The position numbers and the translations under genes are program-made. The notes beneath the pieces were generated by a model. The model was not told the DNA's origin and made no database searches. It worked only from the letters and a program-made list of their open reading frames with translations. From SFTJ01 sp051871555 (GTDB taxonomy: Bacteria; Bacteroidota; Bacteroidia; Bacteroidales; Muribaculaceae): DNA of 5,154 bases. Location of the stretch: contig JBJECZ010000136.1 of NCBI GenBank assembly GCA_051871555.1, positions 1 to 5,154 on the forward strand, given 5' to 3'. This document shows, one piece after another, positions 1 through 5,154 of this stretch. Numbering within the stretch: the stretch's first letter is position 1; each line of letters starts with the position of its first letter.

Positions 1-328
1 CGCGGTGCCCTAGGAAAAAAATAGTATGAATAAAATGTGGTATTAGGGTTAACTTTTATCTTTTATATGCATGCCCGGCAGATGACGTTTGTTTTGCAAT
101 TGGCATCTTGCGCCGAAAACGCATTGTTTATATCAATTTAATATTCAGTGTGTCAACTATGGTCAAGAAGCCGTTTTGCAACTGTTATATTGTGCAAATA
201 TGTGCGCAAAATCGACCACTTTTGCCATACTTTGACAACACAAAGATAATACTATTTTTTAAAACGACAAAAAAATAATTATCTCTGAACGCAAGTTTTG
301 GCATAGATGTTGCCATTGTATTACATTT
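1..328. other. AT-rich intergenic region left of the efflux operon
   Basis: No reading frame here is long enough to call a gene; the longest ATG frames on the minus strand are about 21-22 codons (for example 163-228, which encodes MAKVVDFAHIFAQYNSCKTAS). The region carries a leftward promoter (241-271). The 9-mer GTTTTGCAA occurs twice (91-99 and 173-181), and the second copy forms a small inverted repeat TTTGCA/TGCAAA (175-180 and 193-198). The stretch just after the transporter stop contains a 5-bp inverted repeat, TGGCA/TGCCA (299-303 and 311-315). It has no T-run on the minus strand, so I do not call it a terminator. What the far-left bases belong to cannot be seen. Confidence 0.7.
241..271 (-). 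promoter_or_regulatory. Leftward Bacteroidetes-type promoter
   Basis: Read on the minus strand, TTTG (271-268) is followed by a 19-nt spacer and then TATCTTTG (248-241). This matches the Bacteroidetes sigma-ABfr consensus TTTG-N19-21-TAnnTTTG in both boxes and in spacing. Transcription would start near 235 and run left, out of the window. The promoter lies about 60 nt beyond the stop of the MFS transporter gene, so it probably serves the next minus-strand gene. That gene is not visible, so either the leader is long (over 230 nt) or a very short ORF such as 163-228 comes first. The promoter call rests on sequence match only. Confidence 0.55.
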
Positions 329-2002
329 CTAATTCTCCATTTTGGTTAGATACTCGCGGGTGTCGTGCGAGATGTCGCGTTTTTTCCACGGCACAAGCAC
401 GGTTACGAGTGCACAAATGATGCATGCGTACACGGTCCACCCGGCCATTTCTTTCACAGCCGACAGGGTGGCTTGCACCTGCACTTTGCCTTTGGTGGAA
501 ATGGCTGCCATTTCCTCAGCCTCGGTAACGCTCTTGCCTTGATACATCATTCCGCGGCGCGTCTGCTCGTAGGATTGCACGGCTTCGATGTTTGTGCGGT
601 CGTAGTCGTGGGCATAGCGGGTTACATAGTATTGCTGGCGCTGTTGCAGCACATTGCTGTAGAGAGCCGAGCCGATGCCCGGAGCAATGACCATACGCAC
701 CGAGAGCATGATGCATACCCATGTGGACATGTACTTAAACGGCATGCGCTGGTTGGCATACACGGCGGTGAGCGAGTAGAGCAGCATCATGCCGGTGGCA
801 CGAATTATCACCGGCCATTTCATATGCTCGTAGAGCCCTTGTGTCTGCACCTCGAAGTACATATATAGCGAGGCGGCTCCGATGAGCACGAATCCGAGCG
901 AGAACATATATTTGAGATGCACGCCCTTGCCGCCCAGAATCACGCCTATCATACAGCCAAGGAAGTAGCCCACAAGCACCCAGTTGCCCAGAGTGGCGTT
1001 TTGCCAGTTGTCGATTTTCATGCCCACGCTGGTGAACACGTTCACAAACATGGCGCTTGAGTTCAACACCATCAGGAAGAAGAACAACAGTATGCCCACT
1101 TGCACGCTGCGCAGCTTGAACACGCTCAGCAGAAAGTAGGGGCTGCGGCGAGTCCACTCAAGCCAAACAAAGAGGATGGTGAAAGCCACGCACAGCACGG
1201 TGGCAAGCTGAATCTCGGGCGAATCATACCAGTCGAGCACTTTGCCGTAGACCATAATGTAGATGAACGAGCACATCATTCCGCTGAACACCACCACATT
1301 GCCGAACTTAGCAAAGTTGATGGGGAATTTCTTGCCCGGATAGCGGTGCCAAGGCATGGTGATGAACAGGATGGCAATGGCGAGGAGCATTGTGCCCATC
1401 ATGTAGTAGTAGACATATTGCCACTCGTATTCATAAGCCAGCCATGCGGTGAGGCATGTGCCAATCTGACCGAGAATCATGAAGAACAGATATATTGTGG
1501 GCATGCTCGAGCCTTTTTCCTTGTCGAGGCGGTCCCAACCGGCTTCGTCGGTGGGGTCGTTGCCCGGCGTGATGTTTCGCGTGGCTTCCATGCCAAAGGC
1601 ATATTTGATGAGCGTGAACAGGTTGCACATCATCAGCACGTTACGCAAGAAGCCCATCACAAGGCTGCACAATGCCAGAATGAACAGGCTGTCGGTTTCG
1701 GCGCAGATGTAGCTGAGCACATACATCACCGAGAAACCAACAATAAGCATCATTTTTTCGCGTCGGATGCACACCAGCTGATAGAAGAACGGCGAAAAAG
1801 CCGCCATGCCCACCGAGGTGACAAACCCAACGTATTGTATGTGTTCTGCCTGAATGCCCAGCCCGCTGGTCATCTCGCCGCTGTTGGCTGAGTATATGCC
1901 GCCAATGGTGAGGATGGGGATGAAGAGAATCATCAAAAAGATGATTCCCAGGGGCTTTGGCACCCAGTTGTAGAACGGATAGTTGCGCGGATAGCTGCCC
2001 AT
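329..2002 (-). CDS. MFS efflux transporter, DHA2 (EmrB/QacA-like), 14 TM
   Basis: This is the predicted inner-membrane, proton-driven engine of the tripartite pump. The 557-residue product has about 14 hydrophobic segments, roughly at residues 16-36, 56-78, 83-101, 105-133, 167-190, 195-216, 232-252, 264-281, 301-321, 338-356, 362-381, 397-415, 423-447 and 519-537. Size and count fit the DHA2 drug:H+ antiporters. The segment RMVIAPGIGSALYSN (435-449) resembles the conserved R-x(4)-G-x-x-G stretch of EmrB. Two family motifs are weak: the TM2-3 loop has only CIRREK (78-83) in place of the usual GxxxDRxGRR, and TM5 has GQIGTCLTAW (178-187) in place of GPxxGG. A hydrophilic stretch at 136-167 between TM4 and TM5 and a 65-residue periplasmic loop at 450-516 stand out. 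The start is one base after the adaptor stop. Substrate is unknown; drugs, bile acids or other amphiphiles are typical of the class. Confidence 0.93.
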   Translation of the reverse strand: MGSYPRNYPFYNWVPKPLGIIFLMILFIPILTIGGIYSANSGEMTSGLGIQAEHIQYVGFVTSVGMAAFSPFFYQLVCIRREKMMLIVGFSVMYVLSYICAETDSLFILALCSLVMGFLRNVLMMCNLFTLIKYAFGMEATRNITPGNDPTDEAGWDRLDKEKGSSMPTIYLFFMILGQIGTCLTAWLAYEYEWQYVYYYMMGTMLLAIAILFITMPWHRYPGKKFPINFAKFGNVVVFSGMMCSFIYIMVYGKVLDWYDSPEIQLATVLCVAFTILFVWLEWTRRSPYFLLSVFKLRSVQVGILLFFFLMVLNSSAMFVNVFTSVGMKIDNWQNATLGNWVLVGYFLGCMIGVILGGKGVHLKYMFSLGFVLIGAASLYMYFEVQTQGLYEHMKWPVIIRATGMMLLYSLTAVYANQRMPFKYMSTWVCIMLSVRMVIAPGIGSALYSNVLQQRQQYYVTRYAHDYDRTNIEAVQSYEQTRRGMMYQGKSVTEAEEMAAISTKGKVQVQATLSAVKEMAGWTVYACIICALVTVLVPWKKRDISHDTREYLTKMEN

Positions 2003-2003
2003 A

Positions 2004-3092
2004 TCACTTTCTTTCGGCCTTCACTACCACCATCATGCCGGCAGCGAGGCGATTGTTATCTTCTTTGCTGAGTCCTTCGAAATCGATGCGGACTGGCACG
2101 CGTTGCTGAATCTTCACAAAGTTGCCGGCAGAGTTGTCGGTAGGCACGAGCGAGAACTTCGAGCCGGTGGCGCCTGAAATGGCAGTCACGGTGCCTTCAA
2201 ACTCACGGTCGTCGATAGCGTCGACTGTCATTCTCACCTTTTGTCCAACAAAGAGGTTCTCTATTTGAGTTTCTTTGTAATTGGCAATCACCCACTTTTG
2301 TGTGTCGGGGATGATGTAGGTGATGGTGGTTCCGGCGTTGATGTATTGACCTTCCTCGATGGCGCGTCGGCCGAGCTTGCCGTCGCATGGTGCAACCACC
2401 ACGGTGTACGACAGGTTGAGCTTAGCCATTTCGAGGGCGGCTTGTGTGCGCTCGATGGCAGCCTCGGTGTTGCCGCGGCGGGTTTGCACTTCGTTCACGC
2501 CCGAGAGGGCAGCCTTTTGCTGACGCTTAACCGACTCCAGCTTCTCGCGGGTGGCGCGCAGCTCGGTTTGAATCTGTTCGAGCTGTATTGGGGTGGCAGC
2601 CTTGCGTTCAACAAGGTTTTTATAGCGTATTTCGTCCTTCTCGAGTTTTGCCAGACGAATTTGAATTTCGCTAATCGACGATTCGTAAACCGATGCCGAG
2701 TTGCGTGTGGTCACCTCGGTGGCGTTGATTACATTGGCTCCCGATTGAGCATCTTTGAGCGCAGCCTCGGCGTCCATCACGCGTATGCGATATTCGCGGT
2801 CGTCGAGCACCAGCAGCGTGTCGCCCTTCTTCACGTTTTGGTGTTCGGTGAAGTACACCTTCTTAATATAACCTGTGGCGCGCACATTCACCGGCGACAG
2901 GTATTGTTCGATTTGAGCATCGTTGCAGGTTTCGGTTTTCTTGTAGTCGAGAAATAGCATCGACACTTTGATTACGCCCCACACCAGCACGCCCACGCCA
3001 AGCAGGCTTGCAATGATTTGGCGACGACGTTGTTTCTTGAGTTTTTGCAGACGGGTTTCGTGAGTTGTTTCACTTGCATTATTATTTGCCAT
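2004..3092 (-). CDS. HlyD/EmrA-family periplasmic adaptor (membrane fusion protein)
   Basis: The 362-residue product should bridge the MFS transporter and the TolC-like channel. It has a basic cytoplasmic N-terminus (residues 13-24, many K/R) and one membrane anchor at about 26-47. The first half of a biotinyl-lipoyl-like domain follows around 64-111, with ATGYIKKVYFTEHQNVKKGD at 72-91. A long alpha-helical coiled-coil hairpin occupies about 105-225, rich in K, E, Q and A. The second lipoyl half is around 228-258 (APCDGKLGRRAIEEGQYINA), followed by a beta-barrel domain at about 265-305 that includes NYKETQIENLFVGQ. The stretch SKFSLVPTDNSAGNFVKIQQ (311-330), followed by RVPVRI, closely matches the EmrA signature, so the EmrA subgroup is favoured over haemolysin HlyD. 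It lacks a cleavable signal, as is normal for EmrA. It starts 53 nt after the channel gene and ends one base before the transporter ATG. Confidence 0.94.
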   Translation of the reverse strand: MANNNASETTHETRLQKLKKQRRRQIIASLLGVGVLVWGVIKVSMLFLDYKKTETCNDAQIEQYLSPVNVRATGYIKKVYFTEHQNVKKGDTLLVLDDREYRIRVMDAEAALKDAQSGANVINATEVTTRNSASVYESSISEIQIRLAKLEKDEIRYKNLVERKAATPIQLEQIQTELRATREKLESVKRQQKAALSGVNEVQTRRGNTEAAIERTQAALEMAKLNLSYTVVVAPCDGKLGRRAIEEGQYINAGTTITYIIPDTQKWVIANYKETQIENLFVGQKVRMTVDAIDDREFEGTVTAISGATGSKFSLVPTDNSAGNFVKIQQRVPVRIDFEGLSKEDNNRLAAGMMVVVKAERK

Positions 3093-3145
3093 GACTGTTA
3101 TGTTTTTTTTCGTATAGTGATAATTATATTTATTTTGAGAAATGA
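3093..3145 (-). other. AT-rich spacer between channel and adaptor genes
   Basis: This 53-nt spacer is very AT-rich and includes a run of eight A on the minus strand about 10 nt upstream of the adaptor ATG. No TAnnTTTG box or stem-loop is visible, so read-through from the operon promoter is assumed. The A-rich stretch fits translation initiation in Bacteroidetes, which relies on A-rich upstream sequence more than on a Shine-Dalgarno. Confidence 0.4.
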
Positions 3146-4471
3146 TTATTGGGCAAGCAGGGTCGACAATTTGCCTGTGAGTTTAAGCAGCGCCAGGTTC
3201 GACACCTTGTAGTTGTAGCTTGCGGTGAGATAGTTGTTTTGTGCCGAGCTTAGTTGAATTTCGTCTTGCAGCACTTCGGTCATTGAGACGATGCCTTCGC
3301 GATATCGGTCGGTGGTCACCTTGTACACGTCGTCGGCAAGAGCGTAGTTGTCCTTTTGCTTGGTGTAGTTTCGGCGATTGTTGTCGAGGTCGTTGAGAGC
3401 ATTCACATATTGTGCCTGCATGCCTTTGTAGGCGTCCTCATAGCCGATGCGGGCATTGTCGATGTCGATTTGGGCTTTGCGCACCTTAGAGCGGCGCCCG
3501 AAGCCGTCGAAGATGGGCACGCGCAGCGATATGCCAAGGCCGTTTGAGCCGTACCAGTGATTCGATTCGCCCGAGTGGAACCAGTTCTTGAACTTGTCGG
3601 TGTAAGCCGAATACATCACGTTGCCCGTGAGCGACAGCGTGGGCAGATATTCCTCTTTAGCCAGCTTCTTTTGCTTTTCGGCAAGCACAACCTTGTTTTG
3701 CAGCAATTGCAATTCGTATAGGTTGGTGTCGAGTCCGCCGTAAGCAGTGGCGTCGGGCAAGTGGGCGTCGTCAACCACAACGGCAATCTTTTCGTTGAGG
3801 TCGTAGTCGAGCACATACTTGAGCATATTGTATTGCTGCTCGAGCATCGAGCAAGCGTTGTCGTATTGCACCTGCATGTTTTCGATGTTGAGGTTCACGC
3901 GCTTCACATCCACCTCAATGGCCATGCCGTTGTCGAAGAACGCCACGGTGATGTCGCGCAGCTCCTTCATGCGGCGAATGTTGTCGTGCACCAAGGCAAT
4001 CTGTTCCTCGGTGTTTTGCGCCATGAAATACATCTTGCTAATTTGCATGATAAGGTCCTCCTTGGCCTTTTCATACGACAGCTCGTTGATGTGGTCAACC
4101 AATTTAGCCAAATCCATTGCGGTGAGCGCCATTTGGTTGTAGAGCGGCATCTGCAATTGCACGCCGGCAGCGGCATTGTATTGCAAAGTCTTGGTGACGT
4201 TGTATTTTTTGCCGTAAGCAGTGCCGTCGGTCACCGACACCGGAGGCGCGAAATTGTCGTTGAACGAAGCCACCGCATTGATTTGCGGCAACAGTCGCGA
4301 ACGATTTTCGCTGATGGTGAGCTTTCCTTTTTTGATTTCTCCCTCAGCCGTCTTTAGCGAGAGATTGTTCTCAATGCCTATTTTCAGGCATTCCTGCAAC
4401 GTGAGCTTCCGTTGCGCCTGCGATGGCATGCACAGCCCAATCGCAGCAATAAGAATAACAGCAATTCTCAT
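3146..4471 (-). CDS. TolC-family outer-membrane efflux channel (OEP)
   Basis: The 441-residue product is the predicted outer-membrane exit duct of the pump. Residues 1-19 form a signal peptide ending in SQA, with cleavage likely before Q20. C14 is not in a proper lipobox, so lipidation is not expected. The mature N-terminus has the typical OEP opening, LTLQECLKIGIENNLSLK (23-40). Two OEP repeats follow, about 23-225 and 245-435, each made of long helices with short strand segments. Strand-like parts are around 62-72, 101-111, 276-290 and 311-322 (GLGISLRVPIFDGFGRRSKV at 311-330). The second repeat ends with a typical REGIVSMTEVLQDEIQLSSA (391-410). The length is normal for the family. It is the first gene of the operon, preceded by a promoter at 4531-4560. 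The ATG at 4471 is preferred because it gives a complete signal peptide. Confidence 0.94.
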   Translation of the reverse strand: MRIAVILIAAIGLCMPSQAQRKLTLQECLKIGIENNLSLKTAEGEIKKGKLTISENRSRLLPQINAVASFNDNFAPPVSVTDGTAYGKKYNVTKTLQYNAAAGVQLQMPLYNQMALTAMDLAKLVDHINELSYEKAKEDLIMQISKMYFMAQNTEEQIALVHDNIRRMKELRDITVAFFDNGMAIEVDVKRVNLNIENMQVQYDNACSMLEQQYNMLKYVLDYDLNEKIAVVVDDAHLPDATAYGGLDTNLYELQLLQNKVVLAEKQKKLAKEEYLPTLSLTGNVMYSAYTDKFKNWFHSGESNHWYGSNGLGISLRVPIFDGFGRRSKVRKAQIDIDNARIGYEDAYKGMQAQYVNALNDLDNNRRNYTKQKDNYALADDVYKVTTDRYREGIVSMTEVLQDEIQLSSAQNNYLTASYNYKVSNLALLKLTGKLSTLLAQ

Positions 4472-4530
4472 GTTTAACCGTTTACTCTATTAACTTTTAA
4501 ATTATTTCTTTGTTTCGTTATTTACGACTG

Positions 4531-4560
4531 CAAAGTTATAGATAATCACTCGGATGTAAC
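4531..4560 (-). promoter_or_regulatory. Promoter of the efflux operon
   Basis: On the minus strand, TAACTTTG (4538-4531) is a perfect match to the Bacteroidetes -7 box TAnnTTTG. The expected -33 position carries only GTTA (4560-4557) after an 18-nt spacer, a poor match to TTTG. A strong -7 with a weak -33 is what one expects for a promoter that depends on an activator. The start site should lie near 4524, leaving an AT-rich leader of about 50 nt before the channel ATG at 4471. Confidence 0.6.
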
Positions 4561-4591
4561 TATTCATTTTCGTTAATGAATTATTCATTTT
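4561..4591. promoter_or_regulatory. Operator-like repeat array upstream of the efflux promoter
   Basis: The 10-mer TATTCATTTT occurs twice, at 4561-4570 and 4582-4591, exactly 21 bp apart (two helical turns). Between them AATGAAT (4575-4581) forms a perfect 7-bp inverted repeat with ATTCATT (4583-4589) around one central base. It also forms a second, wider inverted repeat with ATTCATT at 4562-4568. The array directly abuts the -33 position of the operon promoter. That placement suits an activator such as an AraC-type regulator, or a dimeric TetR/MarR-type regulator. The identity of the regulator is inference; none is encoded in the window. Confidence 0.5.
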
Positions 4592-4631
4592 GTCGCATGT
4601 GCTGCCGTTTTTGGCAAAAAATCGCGCGACA
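4591..4631. repeat. Nested inverted repeat upstream of the operator array
   Basis: TGTCGC (4591-4596) pairs perfectly with GCGACA (4626-4631). Inside lies a second inverted repeat, TGCC (4603-4606) with GGCA (4613-4616), around GTTTTT. Neither strand has a T-run following the outer stem, so it does not look like an intrinsic terminator. It could be a further regulator site or a chance structure. Confidence 0.3.
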
Positions 4632-4777
4632 ACTAACTAAATAATAGAAATTCAAGCAGTTTCCCTCATGAATACTTCTCGCACTTAATAACCCTGATTT
4701 GCCTGTGCGTGCAATCGCGCCGCGGTTGTGCGTTGATGAATGGGCTAATCAAAAATTGCTTCTAAATTATACCAAAA
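4632..4777. other. Intergenic stretch without a recognisable gene
   Basis: No convincing reading frame is seen on either strand. A 7-bp stem with a 3-nt loop (CAATCGC/GCGGTTG with one G-T pair) lies at 4712-4728, in a small GC-rich island within AT-rich sequence. It has no following T-run and no assigned function. Confidence 0.5.
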
Positions 4778-4804
4778 GAGGCCGTGCATATAAGACACAG
4801 CCTC
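4774..4804 (-). terminator. Rho-independent-type terminator, leftward
   Basis: GAGGCCGTG (4778-4786) pairs with CACAGCCTC (4796-4804), giving a 9-bp stem with one C-A mismatch and a 9-nt loop. On the minus strand the stem is followed directly by TTTT (4777-4774). On the plus strand the following sequence is AATTCGTT, so the leftward direction is favoured. It sits about 80 nt after the end of the short coding remnant at 4886-5079 and would insulate the efflux promoter from transcription entering from the right. The T-run is short, so termination may be partial. Confidence 0.5.
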
Positions 4805-4885
4805 AATTCGTTAATGGTTTTATTCGAGATGGTTGTTGAACTAAATGTTCTTTCGAGAAAAGCGGTATGACGATTAGTTAGCCTG

Positions 4886-5079
4886 TTATGGTTGATATTT
4901 AGGCTCATCGGCGATGCCGAATTCCATGTTCTTTTGGTTTACTTTCTTAACGTAAACCAAGAAGTGTGAATATACTTGCCAGTTGCATTGTTTAATACGT
5001 ACATGTGAACTGCGCATTGGCCATTGTTATATTTAATGGCCCTAACTGCCTCGCCATTGTCAAGAACATACATTTGCAT
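4886..5079 (-). pseudogene. Short hypothetical gene, apparently frameshifted
   Basis: Two protein-like minus-strand frames meet here. The first runs from ATG at 5079 to TAA at 4939 (46 codons, starting MQMYVLDNGEAVRAIKYNNG). The second, in the -1 frame, continues as VNQKNMEFGIADEPKYQP and stops with TAA at 4886. Joining them at AAAG just before the first stop would give a product of about 64 residues. The first part contains an imperfect internal repeat, MYVLDN (3-8) and MYVLNN (26-31), suggesting beta-hairpin units. The first frame is also open a further 13 codons upstream to a TAA at 5119-5121, so the true start may be lost. I do not recognise the family. Possible explanations are a decayed gene fragment, a sequencing error, or ribosomal slippage. 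The 46-codon ORF could also be the whole gene, and chance is not excluded. Confidence 0.35.
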
Positions 5080-5106
5080 TATTACATCATCGCTATAAGT
5101 GCAATA

Positions 5107-5154
5107 CTTCGGTAAATTTTAATGCGTAGCGAGTCGCCAGGCGACAGACTCCGC
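5107..5154. repeat. GC-rich self-complementary segment at the window edge
   Basis: After AT-rich CTTCGGTAAATTTTAATGCG the sequence becomes GC-rich and strongly self-complementary. GTCGCC (5133-5138) pairs with GGCGAC (5140-5145), and GAGTC (5131-5135) can alternatively pair with GACTC (5147-5151). The composition differs sharply from the adjacent intergenic DNA and resembles the short palindromic intergenic repeats seen in Bacteroidales genomes. Only one copy is visible, cut off by the window end, so its status as a dispersed repeat is inference. Confidence 0.3.

Noticed and set aside
91..181. Two copies of GTTTTGCAA as a CRISPR-like or tandem repeat
   Set aside because: Only two 9-bp copies 82 bp apart, in AT-rich DNA; insufficient for an array.
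228..234. Plus-strand TACTTTG as a rightward promoter
   Set aside because: It has one base too few between TA and TTTG and no TTTG at the -33 distance, and it would fire into the end of the minus-strand operon.
299..315. Stem-loop TGGCA/TGCCA just after the transporter stop as operon terminator
   Set aside because: The stem is only 5 bp and on the minus strand is followed by AAAAC, not a T-run.
1100..1891. Long plus-strand open frame (263 codons) opposite the MFS gene
   Set aside because: It is antisense to a clear membrane-protein gene, has an atypical His-rich composition and no recognisable domain; it is a by-product of codon use in the real gene.
2241..2957. Plus-strand open frame (238 codons) opposite the adaptor gene
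   Set aside because: It is fully antisense to a well-supported EmrA-like gene, with no promoter or recognisable domain.
3761..4357. Plus-strand open frame (198 codons) opposite the TolC-family gene
   Set aside because: It is antisense, His/Val-rich with no motif, and typical of a shadow frame.
4712..4728. GC-rich hairpin as a terminator
   Set aside because: Neither strand has a T-run after the stem.
4762..4938. Minus-strand open frame continuing in phase after the 4939 stop, including MSLNINHNRLTNRHTAF
   Set aside because: It runs straight through the terminator stem-loop, has a low-complexity Thr/Ser/Asn-rich composition and overlaps the more protein-like second frame; probably chance.

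Overview
The window looks like chromosomal DNA from a Bacteroidales bacterium; the family (Muribaculaceae, Prevotellaceae or similar) cannot be settled by eye. Two things point there. The promoters have the Bacteroidetes -7 form TAnnTTTG, not the TATAAT form, and the start codons have A/T-rich upstream sequence with no Shine-Dalgarno. The moderately GC-rich genes are separated by strongly AT-rich spacers.

The core is one leftward (minus-strand) operon of three genes for a complete tripartite drug-type efflux pump. In order of transcription these are a TolC-family outer-membrane channel (3146-4471), an EmrA/HlyD-type periplasmic adaptor (2004-3092) and a 14-helix DHA2 (EmrB/QacA-type) MFS transporter (329-2002). 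The MFS protein would take substrate from the inner membrane or cytoplasm using proton-motive force, and the adaptor would connect it to the channel for export across the outer membrane. The adaptor stop and transporter start are one base apart, which suggests coupled translation. A promoter lies at 4531-4560. Just upstream of it is a conspicuous operator-like array of ATTCATT/AATGAAT half-sites (4561-4591), the best candidate for regulator control of the pump. No regulator gene is present in the window.

The right flank (4592-5154) has no intact long gene. It holds a short minus-strand coding remnant or frameshifted small gene (4886-5079), a likely leftward terminator behind it (4778-4804), and a GC-rich, self-complementary segment at the window edge that may be part of an intergenic repeat. 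The left flank (1-328) is AT-rich and non-coding at any convincing length. It carries a well-formed leftward promoter (241-271) whose gene lies mostly or wholly outside the window.

I see no CRISPR array, tRNA, rRNA, transposase or integrase. Most of the window is an ordinary accessory efflux operon. The less explained parts are the operator array, the disrupted small gene, the edge repeat and the orphan left promoter.
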